A stretch of 64,000 bases of DNA from Desulfobacteraceae bacterium (GCA_027068085.1 JAMOUQ010000040.1:43418-107417), one strand, 5' to 3'. Positions 9,155 to 18,460 are shown, counted from the first letter of the stretch. The notes: a model not told the origin generated them from the sequence alone. Numbers and translations: made by a program.

Positions 9155-9877
9155 ATGCCGCAAGATACCGAAAAGATGCCTAAACGTAACCCGGCAAAAC
9201 TGAAGGCGGCGGTCCTGGTTCTTTTCATCCTGGCCGCCATCGCCCTGGTCCGCTTTTCGCCTTTAAAGGACCACCTGACCGTCGAAAGCCTCGGCCTGCT
9301 GCTCGACAGGGCCGGTTTCTGGGCACCGCTGGTCTTTGTCTTCATCTACGCCGCGGGTGTCTGTCTGTTCATCCCCGGCACCCTGCTGACCGCCATCGGC
9401 GCGGCCCTGTTCGGTCCCTACCTTGGTTTTGTCTGCGTCTGGCTGGGGGCCATGCTGGGGGCAAGCGGCGCCTTTCTCATCGGCCGCGGCCTTGGACGCC
9501 AGTTTGCCGCCTCTATCATCGGCGACCGCCTGAAGCGCTACGACGAGTCGATCGCCAGCAACGGATTTGCCACCGTACTCTACCTGCGGCTGGTCTATTT
9601 CCCCTTCACCCCCATGAATTTCGGAATGGGCTTGACCAGGGTTCGCTTCTGGGACTATTTTTGGGGCACCGGTATCGGCATCCTGGTTGGTACCTTCGTT
9701 TTTACTTTTTTCATCGGCACGCTGAAGGAAATCTGGGCGACCGGACAGTGGGAGCGGTTGCTTTCCTTCAGGGCCGGTTTCGCCCTGGCTGTCTTCATTG
9801 CTTCTTTCTTTATCCCCGGGCTCGTGGAAAAAGTAAAAAAACAATTCAACCGGGAAGACTTCAGCAGTAATCCTTAA
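9155..9877 (+). CDS. TVP38/TMEM64 (DedA/VTT-like) integral membrane protein
   Basis: 240-residue polytopic inner-membrane protein with an N-terminal helix (VLVLFILAAIALV) and about four more hydrophobic segments. The VTT-domain signature is visible: a re-entrant VCLFIPGTLLTAIGAALFG loop, GLGRQFAASIIG, and LRLVYFPFTPMNFGMG. VTT/DedA proteins are linked to lipid scrambling or proton-dependent membrane homeostasis; the exact role here is unknown. The ATG lies 4 nt after the oxidoreductase stop and uses an AGGA overlapping that stop, so the two are almost certainly co-translated. Confidence 0.87.
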   Translation: MPQDTEKMPKRNPAKLKAAVLVLFILAAIALVRFSPLKDHLTVESLGLLLDRAGFWAPLVFVFIYAAGVCLFIPGTLLTAIGAALFGPYLGFVCVWLGAMLGASGAFLIGRGLGRQFAASIIGDRLKRYDESIASNGFATVLYLRLVYFPFTPMNFGMGLTRVRFWDYFWGTGIGILVGTFVFTFFIGTLKEIWATGQWERLLSFRAGFALAVFIASFFIPGLVEKVKKQFNREDFSSNP

Positions 9878-9915
9878 CCCGGCGTCAAGGCGCCTGTCTC
9901 CCGCAAGGATGGGCA

Positions 9916-12609
9916 ATGGACCGCAAAGACTTCAGCAAGACGATTACGGCAGGTGAAAAGAAATACAGAATTTACGACATCCTATCTTTGGAGAAAAAGG
10001 GGCTGGCCGAAATAGCCCGCCTGCCTTTTTCGATCCGCGTTCTGCTGGAAAACCTCTTACGCCACCTCGACGGCAGGATCGTCGGACCCCGTGACCTGAC
10101 AGCCGTCGCCCAATGGCAGAGCCGCTACGAGCGGCCGGTGGAAATTCCCTATCATCCGGCCCGGGTCCTGATGCAGGACTTCACCGGCGTGCCGGCCGTG
10201 GTCGACCTTGCGGCCATGCGCGACGCCATGGTCGACCTGGGAGGGGATCCGGCCAGGATCAACCCGCTGGTCCCGGTCGAGCTGGTCGTCGATCATTCCG
10301 TCCAGGTGGATTTTTTCGGAACCGAGGATTGCATCGAAAAAAACGTGGCCCTGGAATATGCCCGCAATTCTGAACGTTACAAGCTTCTCAAATGGGCTCA
10401 AAAAAGTTTTACAAACTTCAAGGTGGTGCCACCCAATTCCGGCATTTGTCATCAGGTCAACCTGGAACATCTCGGCCGGATCGTCATGACCGAAGAAAAA
10501 GACGATCTGCCGCTGGCCTTTCCCGACACCGTGGTGGGCACCGATTCCCACACCACCATGATCAACGCCATCGGCGTGATGGGCTGGGGCGTGGGCGGAA
10601 TCGAGGCCGAAGCCGTCATGCTTGGCCAGCCGTACTACATGGCCATCCCCGAGGTGATCGGGGTGAAACTCAGGGGCAGGCTGCCGCCGGAAGTAACGGC
10701 CACCGACCTGGTGCTGAACATAACCGAGCTGCTGCGAAGGCATTCGGTGGTGGAAAAATTCGTTGAATTCTTCGGGCCGGGCCTGGCAGAACTGTCAATT
10801 CCCGACCGGGCCACCATCTCCAACATGACCCCGGAGTACGGGGCCACCCTGGGTTTCTTTCCGGTGGACGAAAAGACCCTGGATTACCTGGCCATGACCG
10901 GCAGGGACGAGCTGGTCGACCTTGTCAGCCAATGCACCCGGTCCCTGGGCCTGTTCTACCACCAGGGCGACGAGCCGGATTACACCCGGGTGATCGACTT
11001 CGACCTGTCAACCGTCAAGCCCTGCCTGGCCGGCCCTTCGAGGCCCCAGGACAGAATCGAGCTTTCGGCAATCAAGCCTGCTTTTGCCGCCTTACTGGGA
11101 CAGGGCAAGCCTGCTGCCGCCAGCAAGGAAAGCGGCGCGTCCGTTTCCGGAAAAAGCTGCCAGGTGGAGATAAACGGCCGCTGTGAAAGCCTGGGTCACG
11201 GCAACGTGGTGATAGCCGCCATTACCTCCTGTACCAACACCTCAAACCCGGGTGTCCTCATGGGTGCCGGCCTGATCGCCAGGCAGGCGGTGAAACTGGG
11301 CCTGAAGGTCCCGGCTTTCGTGAAAACTTCCCTTGCACCCGGCTCCAGGGTGGTCCTGGATTACCTCCGGGACGCAGGCCTGCTGCCGTACTTCGAGGCC
11401 CTGGGATTCCATCCCGTGGCCTTCGGCTGCACCACCTGCATCGGAAACAGCGGGCCGCTGCATCCGGAGGTGGCAAAAGCCATCAGGGACAACGACCTCA
11501 ACGTGGCCGCGGTCCTGTCGGGCAACCGCAACTTCGAGGCCCGCATCCACCAGTTGATCAAATCCAACTTCCTGGCTTCCCCCATGGTGGTGGTGATCTT
11601 TGCCATCGCCGGCCGCATCGACATCGATCTGGCATCCGAGCCGGTGGGAACCGACCCCAACGGCGGGCCGGTCTACCTTGAAGATCTATGGCCCCGGGCC
11701 GATGAGATCGACCATCTGGTTGCAAGGCATGTCAAACGCAGCTTTTTCGATACCCAGTACAGGCGCATCTTCGAAGGCGACAGGTTCTGGAAGGCCCTGG
11801 AAACCGCAGAGAGCACCACCTACAGATGGGATCCGGATTCGACCTACATAAAGAAACCACCGTTTTTCGAGCATCTGCGACTCCGGCCTCCCGTCCCCGA
11901 AGACATAGAAGCCGCGCGGGTCCTCCTGGTGGTGGGAAATTCTGTTACCACCGACCACATTTCCCCGGCCGGCGCCATTCCGGCCGATTATCCGGCCGGC
12001 CGATACCTGATCGAAAAGGGGTTGTCCCCTGAAAAGTTCAATTCCTATGGCTCCCGCCGCGGCAACCACGAGGTGATGATGCGGGGCACCTTCGGCAACA
12101 TCCGGATCAAAAACCGCCTGGTGGCCCCAAGGGAAGGCTCTTTCACCTGCAAGCTGCCCGAAAACGAAGAGATGTTCATCTATGACGCCGCCATGGCCTA
12201 TCGCCGACAAAACGTCCCCCTGATCGTTCTGGCCGGCAAGGAATACGGCACCGGCTCGTCCCGTGACTGGGCGGCCAAAGGAACCAACCTTCTCGGCATC
12301 CGGGCCGTCATCGCCGAATCGTACGAGCGGATTCACCGCAACAACCTTGTGGGCATGGGAGTCCTGCCGCTGATGTTCATGCCCGGAGAAGGCGTTGCCA
12401 AACTGGGCCTGGACGGGACCGAGACCTTCTCCATCACCGGCCTGGCCGATCTAAAACCGGGTAAAACGGTCGATGTAACGGCTGTCAAGCCAGAAGGCGG
12501 CAAGGTCGAGTTCAAGGCCAGGGTGCGCCTGGACACCCAGATAGAAGTGGACTACTACGTCAATGGCGGGATACTGCCCTATGTGCTGCGCAAACTGAGT
12601 GCGTCCTGA
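9916..12609 (+). CDS. acnA: Aconitate hydratase A
   Basis: 897-residue cytosolic aconitase that interconverts citrate and isocitrate in the TCA cycle. The [4Fe-4S] ligands are present: Cys in ITSCTNTSNP and the pair in FGCTTCIGNSGPL. Active-site segments VGTDSHTTMINA, GNRNFEARIH and the swivel-domain GKEYGTGSSRDWAAKG and ESYERIHRNNLVGMG are intact. The length matches the AcnA/IRP1 class rather than AcnB. AAGGA sits 6 nt before the ATG. It follows the TVP38 gene by 38 nt, so may be co-transcribed, and converges on yqeC. Confidence 0.97.
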   Translation: MDRKDFSKTITAGEKKYRIYDILSLEKKGLAEIARLPFSIRVLLENLLRHLDGRIVGPRDLTAVAQWQSRYERPVEIPYHPARVLMQDFTGVPAVVDLAAMRDAMVDLGGDPARINPLVPVELVVDHSVQVDFFGTEDCIEKNVALEYARNSERYKLLKWAQKSFTNFKVVPPNSGICHQVNLEHLGRIVMTEEKDDLPLAFPDTVVGTDSHTTMINAIGVMGWGVGGIEAEAVMLGQPYYMAIPEVIGVKLRGRLPPEVTATDLVLNITELLRRHSVVEKFVEFFGPGLAELSIPDRATISNMTPEYGATLGFFPVDEKTLDYLAMTGRDELVDLVSQCTRSLGLFYHQGDEPDYTRVIDFDLSTVKPCLAGPSRPQDRIELSAIKPAFAALLGQGKPAAASKESGASVSGKSCQVEINGRCESLGHGNVVIAAITSCTNTSNPGVLMGAGLIARQAVKLGLKVPAFVKTSLAPGSRVVLDYLRDAGLLPYFEALGFHPVAFGCTTCIGNSGPLHPEVAKAIRDNDLNVAAVLSGNRNFEARIHQLIKSNFLASPMVVVIFAIAGRIDIDLASEPVGTDPNGGPVYLEDLWPRADEIDHLVARHVKRSFFDTQYRRIFEGDRFWKALETAESTTYRWDPDSTYIKKPPFFEHLRLRPPVPEDIEAARVLLVVGNSVTTDHISPAGAIPADYPAGRYLIEKGLSPEKFNSYGSRRGNHEVMMRGTFGNIRIKNRLVAPREGSFTCKLPENEEMFIYDAAMAYRRQNVPLIVLAGKEYGTGSSRDWAAKGTNLLGIRAVIAESYERIHRNNLVGMGVLPLMFMPGEGVAKLGLDGTETFSITGLADLKPGKTVDVTAVKPEGGKVEFKARVRLDTQIEVDYYVNGGILPYVLRKLSAS

Positions 12610-12635
12610 AAATCTGGCCGGACGCTCCGTCAAGA

Positions 12636-13439
12636 CTAGCCGATCTTCCAGAAGACCGGCGCCTTGGCCCGGGCGCACCCCACGGCAGCGGCATCGATCA
12701 GCGACCGGCAGCGCTGCCGGACCGATCTTGTTATCTTTTTACCGGCCTCGACCAGGCTGTCTGTTTCGGCCTGGTTGAGAAAGACTGCCGCCCTGGCGCC
12801 GGGAGGGCGGTTTTTCAGCAGCCCCTCGTCATGGCAGATCAGGGCGACCAGGGAATCGGGAGTAAGGGGGCTTCCGCAGGGAAGCCCGCTCAGCCCGGAA
12901 AAAAGCTCGGCGCGATGAACGTTGGCCTCCTCCAGGCTCAGGCCCAGGCAGCTGAGCCCGATCACCCCCAGCACAAGGGAAGTTCTGTAAGGAACCACCG
13001 GCTCATAGGCCGCCGGCGCCTTGAGCGGTTTGCGGGCCGCACCGTCACCTTCGACCAGAATCCAGTCGACCGGCAGGATATCCAGAAAATCGTCGATCAG
13101 GCCGGGCTCCAGGCCTTCCAGCTTGCCGCCGGCACTCTCCGGGCTGAGGCCGGCTGTCACATGGCCGGCCCGTTCCAGGCATCTGGCAAGCGGCCCTGCC
13201 AGATCCGAGCCCGACCCGGATGCCAGCACCACCGGCGTCTGGCCCGGCTCCGGCCATGCTATCCTGGTGGTGGTGGTGGTCAGTACCAGCTTACCCCTTT
13301 CCACGAGCTCGCGGGCCAGCCTGTACATGACAGTGGTCTTTCCGCCTGCTCCCACCAGGGTGACTATGCCCCGGCCTTCGAGCCGCAGCCAGTCCGCAAG
13401 GGTTCCCGGACTGTAATTTGTGGAAACTGCTTTTGTCAT
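12636..13439 (-). CDS. yqeC: YqeC-type selenium-dependent hydroxylase accessory protein
   Basis: 267-residue P-loop protein of the YqeC family, named for association with selenium-dependent molybdenum hydroxylases. It has Walker A VGAGGKTT near the N-terminus, the TTTTTRI segment, ILVEGDGAARKPLKAP, VVPYRTSLVLGVIG and the C-terminal VFLNQAET. The frame extends to an upstream ATG at 13511, but MTKAVS at 13439 begins just before the conserved fold and is preferred, without a strong Shine-Dalgarno to decide. It is divergent from the mocA-type gene, the usual genomic partner. The hydroxylase itself is not in the window. Confidence 0.85.
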   Translation of the reverse strand: MTKAVSTNYSPGTLADWLRLEGRGIVTLVGAGGKTTVMYRLARELVERGKLVLTTTTTRIAWPEPGQTPVVLASGSGSDLAGPLARCLERAGHVTAGLSPESAGGKLEGLEPGLIDDFLDILPVDWILVEGDGAARKPLKAPAAYEPVVPYRTSLVLGVIGLSCLGLSLEEANVHRAELFSGLSGLPCGSPLTPDSLVALICHDEGLLKNRPPGARAAVFLNQAETDSLVEAGKKITRSVRQRCRSLIDAAAVGCARAKAPVFWKIG

Positions 13440-13624
13440 CGCATGCTTTCGGTAAAAAAACGCATCCTGTCTATCCTTATGCCAGAGATTGACCAAAGCT
13501 TCAATGGCCATCGGTCACTGCCGCCGGTTTCGTTCTTTTCCACCCCGGGCTTTTCCCGGAGGCTGTCACCATCTTTAGGGCAATTTTTTTGCAATGCCGG
13601 TGCAATTGAGCTAAAAGAGAATTC
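13440..13624. other. Divergent intergenic region, yqeC / mocA
   Basis: 185 nt between divergent genes. A possible plus-strand pair, TTGCAA followed 17 nt later by TAAAAG, lies just before the mocA-type start but is weak and close to the ATG. Nothing else is recognised. Confidence 0.25.
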
Positions 13625-14305
13625 ATGGTCCAAAGATCCGAAACCGGCAAAAACCGAAGTAGAACCGTGCCTTGCACCGGTCATGCGGCAGGCATCCTGC
13701 TGGCTGCCGGCATTTCGAAACGCTTCGGCCGGCCCAAGCAACTCGCCCTTTTGGGGGGACGCTCCCTGCTCAGGCGGGTCCTGGATTCCGCGCTGGCCTC
13801 CGATCTCGAAAAGGTCTATCTCGTGCTCGGTCACGATTCCGGGCAGGTTCGCAAGCATTTGAGGCCCTATGGGGGAAAAACCAAACTTGAGCTGGTCGAC
13901 AACCCTGACTATCTGCGGGGAATGGGCAGTTCGCTTGCAAGGGGCATCGAGGCCGCCGGTGACAACTGGCGGGCTTACATGGTGCTGCTGGCCGATCAGC
14001 CCCTGGTGACACCGGAATTGATAAACTCGATGCTGGCCGCCCTTTCCGGAAGCAATAAATCCATAGCGGTCCCGGTCTTCAAAGGCCGCCGGGGTAACCC
14101 GGTTCTGTTTTCCGGCCGGTGGTATTCAGATCTATGCCGGCTGAAGGACGATTTCGGCGGAAGGCACCTTGTGGCCGCCAACCCCGCAGAAGTGACAGAG
14201 GTCGAAGTCGACGCCGAACACTACTTCTGGGACGTGGACCGCCGGGAAGATCTCAAGCGGCTTGAATCATTCCGGCTGCCGGCCCGGAGCAGCGGCCGTC
14301 AATAA
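13625..14305 (+). CDS. mocA: MocA-type molybdenum cofactor cytidylyltransferase
   Basis: 226-residue nucleotidyltransferase of the MobA-like fold. The NTP-binding signature AGILLAAGISKRFGRPKQL is near residue 22, followed by GMGSSLARGI, the metal-binding LLADQPLV, and the GRRGNPVLFSGRWYSDL substrate loop typical of the MocA/TIGR03310 group. MocA attaches CMP to molybdenum cofactor for xanthine dehydrogenase-type hydroxylases. The neighbouring divergent yqeC supports that assignment over MobA or a sugar nucleotidyltransferase. Its last 7 nt overlap the 3' end of convergent dctM. Confidence 0.85.
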   Translation: MVQRSETGKNRSRTVPCTGHAAGILLAAGISKRFGRPKQLALLGGRSLLRRVLDSALASDLEKVYLVLGHDSGQVRKHLRPYGGKTKLELVDNPDYLRGMGSSLARGIEAAGDNWRAYMVLLADQPLVTPELINSMLAALSGSNKSIAVPVFKGRRGNPVLFSGRWYSDLCRLKDDFGGRHLVAANPAEVTEVEVDAEHYFWDVDRREDLKRLESFRLPARSSGRQ

Positions 14306-15606
14306 TGGACAAGGCCGGGAAGGTAGGTTATCAACTGCGGCCACAGCATCAGGACAATCACGCAGATGACGTAAGCCGGCAGGAAGTAGGCCACGCCCTT
14401 GAATACTTCTTCCAGGGGCACGTCCTTGGCCATGCCTCCCACCACGTAAGTGGTTGCCCCCACCGGCGGAGTCACCGCGCCCATGGTGGTGATGACGGTT
14501 ATGGTCACTCCGAACCAGACCGGATCGTAACCCAGCTGGCGGGCCACGGGAAAGAAAATCGGGATGGTTATCAGCAGCAGGGCCAGGGCATCCATGACTG
14601 CACCGCCGATGGCATAGATGGCAAAAATTATGGCCATGACCACCGTTGCCGGCACCGGCAGCTTCACCACCCAGGTGGCGATGTCGAACGGAATCCTGGT
14701 AACTGCCAGAAAACGGCCGAAGATCATGGCTCCGGTTATAATCAGAATGACCATGCAGGAAATACGCATGGTGTCGGCCACCGAGGCCACGAAACCCTTC
14801 CAGCTCAGGCGGCCCTGGATGCAGCTGATGACAACGGCGAAAAATGATCCCACGGCACCGGCTTCGGCCGGGGTGAAATAACCGAAGTACAGCCCCAGCA
14901 TCACCAGCAGAAAAAGGATCACCATTTCACCGGCGCCGGCAAGGGCTTTGATCCTCGTGCGCCAGCCGCTGGCCTTGCCCACCGGTCCCCATTGCGGGTT
15001 GCGGCGGCAAAGAATCCAGACCGTGGCCGCCAGCAGGATCGTCAGCACTATTCCGGCCCCTATGCCGCCATAAAACAGCTTGGCAATCGACTGCTCGGTG
15101 GAAAGCCCGATGACGATCAGCACGACGCTGGGCGGAATGACCACGCCGAGGGTGGAACCACAGGCTATGGCGCCGGTACTGAGCCTGGGCTCATATCCAA
15201 AACGGCGCATCTGGGGAAGGGCCACGGTGGTCATGGTGGCGGCGGTGGCGGCGTTGGATCCGCAGATGGCGGCAAAGGCGGCGCAAGCCAGGATGGTGGC
15301 CATGGCTATCCCGCCCCGGATGTGCCCCACCCAGGCATTGGCGGCCTTGTACAGCTTGGTGTTGACCCCCGAGTAGAAGGCCACCTGGCCCATGAAGATA
15401 AACAGGGGGATGACGGTCAGGCCGTACTTGGAGAAAGTATCCCAGGTGACCGTTCCGGCCATGTTGAGGGCCGCCTTGAAGGAGACCAGGTGGGCAAACC
15501 CGGCAAAGCCCACCACTGCCATGGCTATCCCCACCGGCATCCCCAGACAAAAGAGGACGGCCAGCAGGCCGCCGATACCCAGGATTCCCACCAGTGCCGG
15601 ACTCAC
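14299..15606 (-). CDS. dctM: TRAP transporter large permease, DctM family
   Basis: 435-residue inner-membrane protein with about 12 hydrophobic segments and the DctM/SiaM hallmarks: FIFMGQVAFYSG, CGSNAATAATMTTVALP, GVVIPPSVVLIVIG and GAVTPPVGATTYVVGG. It is the sodium-coupled translocating subunit of a tripartite ATP-independent transporter for organic acids. It starts with GTG overlapping the dctQ stop by 4 nt. No DctP-type periplasmic binding protein is encoded nearby. Position in the indolepyruvate oxidoreductase operon suggests an aromatic 2-oxo acid, arylacetate or related substrate, which is inference. Confidence 0.93.
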   Translation of the reverse strand: MSPALVGILGIGGLLAVLFCLGMPVGIAMAVVGFAGFAHLVSFKAALNMAGTVTWDTFSKYGLTVIPLFIFMGQVAFYSGVNTKLYKAANAWVGHIRGGIAMATILACAAFAAICGSNAATAATMTTVALPQMRRFGYEPRLSTGAIACGSTLGVVIPPSVVLIVIGLSTEQSIAKLFYGGIGAGIVLTILLAATVWILCRRNPQWGPVGKASGWRTRIKALAGAGEMVILFLLVMLGLYFGYFTPAEAGAVGSFFAVVISCIQGRLSWKGFVASVADTMRISCMVILIITGAMIFGRFLAVTRIPFDIATWVVKLPVPATVVMAIIFAIYAIGGAVMDALALLLITIPIFFPVARQLGYDPVWFGVTITVITTMGAVTPPVGATTYVVGGMAKDVPLEEVFKGVAYFLPAYVICVIVLMLWPQLITYLPGLVHY

Positions 15607-16094
15607 GCCTTATCCTTCCCCAATCCGTTCCATAAACCGATCAAGTCAACCACCATTGTCAGGGCCATTGCCAGGCAACCCAGGGAAACCGCGAAGGTAA
15701 ACGGGTAATAGACTATCCGCAACGTTTCGGTTACTTCCCCGCTTTGCATGAGCACCACGGCCTTTTGTCCCACCTGCCAGGCCAGGAGGATGAAAAAGAG
15801 GCAGGCGATAACATCACCCAGGGCGCACAGCACTTTCCGCAAACCAGCAGGGGCCGCGCTGACCAGGATATCGACAGCGATGTGCCCGCGTCTTTGCTGG
15901 GTGCGGCCCAGGGCAAAGGCCGTCACCACGGCTCCGAAAAAACCCATCATCTCGAAAGTACCGCGCACCGGGACCCATACGAGACGGAAAAAGATATTAC
16001 TGCACGTAAGCAGCACCATGAGCACCAGGACGCTGCCGCCGATTACCATCAGCAAACGGTTGAGCAACCGGCTTAACTGTTTCAGGAACCGCAT
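15603..16094 (-). CDS. dctQ: TRAP transporter small permease, DctQ family
   Basis: 163-residue membrane protein with four predicted helices and the DctQ-like NIFFRLVWVPVRGTFEMMGFFGAVV and LGRTQQRRGHIAVDI motifs. It pairs with DctM in the membrane and docks the binding protein. The ATG immediately abuts the iorB stop codon (0 nt) and its own stop overlaps dctM, so the permeases are built into the ior operon rather than merely adjacent. Confidence 0.9.
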   Translation of the reverse strand: MRFLKQLSRLLNRLLMVIGGSVLVLMVLLTCSNIFFRLVWVPVRGTFEMMGFFGAVVTAFALGRTQQRRGHIAVDILVSAAPAGLRKVLCALGDVIACLFFILLAWQVGQKAVVLMQSGEVTETLRIVYYPFTFAVSLGCLAMALTMVVDLIGLWNGLGKDKA

Positions 16095-16649
16095 CTACTG
16101 TTGCGCTTTCATCCCTGCCCTGAAGGCCGTCACAGCCTTGTGCAGGCGCTGTTCATCGCCGGCCAGGCGTCTTTCCAGCACCCGGACAATGTCATCCGGG
16201 CCGCAAAACATATCCCGGCAGATGGTAATTGCCCGGCCGAGAACCACCAGATTGCTCGAACGGGGCGAAGCCACCTCCCTGGCCAGGCCGAAGGCATCGA
16301 CTGTTGCAACCTCCAGCGGGCAGTCGCCCTGCCGGGACGGAACCGGATGCCTGCTGTTTACCACCGCCCAGGCCCCGGCCCTGCCGTATCCGGCGTGCAG
16401 GTCCAGGTTTTCCTCCTTGAGAACCAGCAGCCCGTCGGCGCATCCGGGACGGATCATGGGGCTTGTGAAATCACCCACCTTGAGGTGGGAAATGACCGTC
16501 CCTCCCCGCTGGGCCATGCCGTGGGTCTCGGAAGTGAAAACCGCCAGACCCTTGTCCATGGCTGCTTCTGCCAGCAGCCGGGTAAGAAACAGGACCCCCT
16601 GTCCTCCCACGCCGCTGATAACCAGTTGTTGAGCCGTACCGTTTTTCAT
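16095..16649 (-). CDS. iorB: Indolepyruvate oxidoreductase subunit beta
   Basis: 184-residue gamma-type domain of 2-oxoacid:ferredoxin oxidoreductases. Motifs seen are SGVGGQGVLFLTRLLAEAA, ETHGMAQRGGTVISHLK and DAFGLAREV. With IorA it oxidatively decarboxylates aryl pyruvates (indolepyruvate, phenylpyruvate) to acyl-CoA, reducing ferredoxin. The start is the ATG at 16649, which overlaps the iorA stop as ATGA. The frame extends upstream only within iorA and has no similarity there. Confidence 0.94.
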   Translation of the reverse strand: MKNGTAQQLVISGVGGQGVLFLTRLLAEAAMDKGLAVFTSETHGMAQRGGTVISHLKVGDFTSPMIRPGCADGLLVLKEENLDLHAGYGRAGAWAVVNSRHPVPSRQGDCPLEVATVDAFGLAREVASPRSSNLVVLGRAITICRDMFCGPDDIVRVLERRLAGDEQRLHKAVTAFRAGMKAQQ

Positions 16650-18460
16650 CCGACAACCTCCAGGGCCTTCTTGGGGCATACCTCCACGCAGACCCCGCAG
16701 CCGGTGCAAACCATGGTGTCCAGAACGACCTGCTTGTCACCCTCGGCAAGGACAAGGGCCGGGCACTCGAACTGGGTCACGCAGAAACCGCAACCATCGC
16801 AGGCTTCTGTCACAACCACCTGTTTCGGTTCCCAGTTCCCGCCTCTGCGCCGCAGGTCCAGCAGGCAGGGCCGCTTGGATATCACCACCGCCGGCCCATG
16901 ATCCCGGCAGTAAGCCAGGGCTTCTTTCAGCAGGGCGGCAAACTCTTTGATAGCGTAAGGGTCCGCCTGGCGGCAGAAACCGACTCCGCAACCTTTGACC
17001 ACTGCGGCCAGATCGACCCGCGCCAGGCTTTCACCGTTGACTCCCCAGCCGCTGGCCGCCGTGGGCTGATTGCCGGTCATGGCCGTGGTGGAATTGTCCA
17101 GGATCACGAGCACGAACGGAACCTTCTGGACGACGCTGTCCACCAGGGGTGCAATGCCCGAATGAAAGAAGGTCGAATCACCTATGGTTGCCACGATGGG
17201 CGGCTGTTTTGCCCGGTTTTTGAGGGCATGATGGAAACCTGCGGCCTGGCTGACCGCAGCCCCCATGCACAGAACCGTATCGACCGCCCCCAGGTTGAGT
17301 CCAAGAGTATAACAACCTATGTCGCTGGGATAAACTCCCTTGGGGGCCGCTTTCTTGATGGCGAAAAAAGCAGCCCGGTGGGGGCATCCGGCACATAGGG
17401 TGGGACGCCTTCCCGGAGCTTGCTGAATACGGCGGGCCGCGACTTTCACGCCGGCAAAACCGGCCACGATCTGCTCGATGTCCTCGGGAAGGATTTCGCC
17501 CACAGACGGTACGTCCCCGGACAGCTTCCCCCGCACCTGGCCGCGGGAGGCGAGCTGCATTTCGATAACACCGGTGGTTTCCTCCAGGACCAGAACCGAC
17601 TCGCAGGATTCCAGAATTTTGCGGCAAAAGTCGGTGTGGAGGGGATAGGGCTGTAAAACCTGATAGAGGGGCAAGTTTTCCCAGAGCCCAAGGGCCTTGA
17701 AAATCTCCGCCGCGTGGGCCGCGGCCACACCGGATGCCACAACGGCCAGCGAACCGCCACGGGCCCGGTTGAGCTGAACCGGCCGGGTGGCCTCCCAGCC
17801 TGCGATGCGGGCCAGTTTGTCTTCCAGCTCGCCGTGGAGCTTGAACCTGAATTTGGGCGTGGCTGCCCAGCGCAACGGGTCCTTCCTGTAATCAGGATTC
17901 AATTCGCACGGAGCCGGAACCGATAATTCGATGTCCTGCCGGCTGTGGCAAACCCTGGTGGTGGGCCGCAGCAATACCGGAATGGAAAATTCCTCCGACA
18001 GCCTGAAACCGGCGGCCACCATCTGCTTGGCCTGCAGCGGGGAAGCCGGGTCCAGGACCGGAATCTTGGCCATCATGGCCATCAGGCGGCTGTCCTGCTC
18101 GGTCTGGGAAGAATGGGGGCCGGGATCGTCTGCGCTGATCACCAGGAAGCCGCCCTTGGCTCCCATGTAGGCGGCGCTCATCAACGGGTCCGAGGCCACG
18201 TTGAGGCCGACCTGCTTCATGCTGACAGCGGCCCGCAGGCCGGATATGCTGGCGGCATAGGCTATTTCAAAAGCCACTTTTTCATTGACGGCCCATTGAA
18301 CATGGCCGCCAAGCTTTTCATCCGCCCTGAAGCGGGCCACGGCCGGCAGTATTTCGGAAGACGGGGTTCCGGGGTAGGCTGTGGCCACCGCGCAGCCGGC
18401 TTCCACCAAGCCGCGGGCGATGGCTTCGTTTCCCAACAACAAAAGTCTCGACGGTTTCAA
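16646..18460 (-). CDS. iorA: Indolepyruvate ferredoxin oxidoreductase subunit alpha
   Basis: 604-residue thiamine-diphosphate enzyme subunit of aromatic amino acid degradation. It has an N-terminal pyrimidine-binding domain (ATAYPGTPSSEI), a TPP-binding domain with GDSTFFHSGI and LDNSTTAMTGNQPT, and a C-terminal two-cluster ferredoxin with CDGCGFCVTQFEC and CTGCGVCVEVCP. The first cluster has a Phe-Glu-Cys ending instead of a CP ending, as is common in IorA. It starts with TTG at 18460, supported by GGGGA 7 nt upstream. It heads the iorA-iorB-dctQ-dctM unit, behind an inverted repeat at 18540-18587. Confidence 0.95.
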   Translation of the reverse strand: MKPSRLLLLGNEAIARGLVEAGCAVATAYPGTPSSEILPAVARFRADEKLGGHVQWAVNEKVAFEIAYAASISGLRAAVSMKQVGLNVASDPLMSAAYMGAKGGFLVISADDPGPHSSQTEQDSRLMAMMAKIPVLDPASPLQAKQMVAAGFRLSEEFSIPVLLRPTTRVCHSRQDIELSVPAPCELNPDYRKDPLRWAATPKFRFKLHGELEDKLARIAGWEATRPVQLNRARGGSLAVVASGVAAAHAAEIFKALGLWENLPLYQVLQPYPLHTDFCRKILESCESVLVLEETTGVIEMQLASRGQVRGKLSGDVPSVGEILPEDIEQIVAGFAGVKVAARRIQQAPGRRPTLCAGCPHRAAFFAIKKAAPKGVYPSDIGCYTLGLNLGAVDTVLCMGAAVSQAAGFHHALKNRAKQPPIVATIGDSTFFHSGIAPLVDSVVQKVPFVLVILDNSTTAMTGNQPTAASGWGVNGESLARVDLAAVVKGCGVGFCRQADPYAIKEFAALLKEALAYCRDHGPAVVISKRPCLLDLRRRGGNWEPKQVVVTEACDGCGFCVTQFECPALVLAEGDKQVVLDTMVCTGCGVCVEVCPKKALEVVG

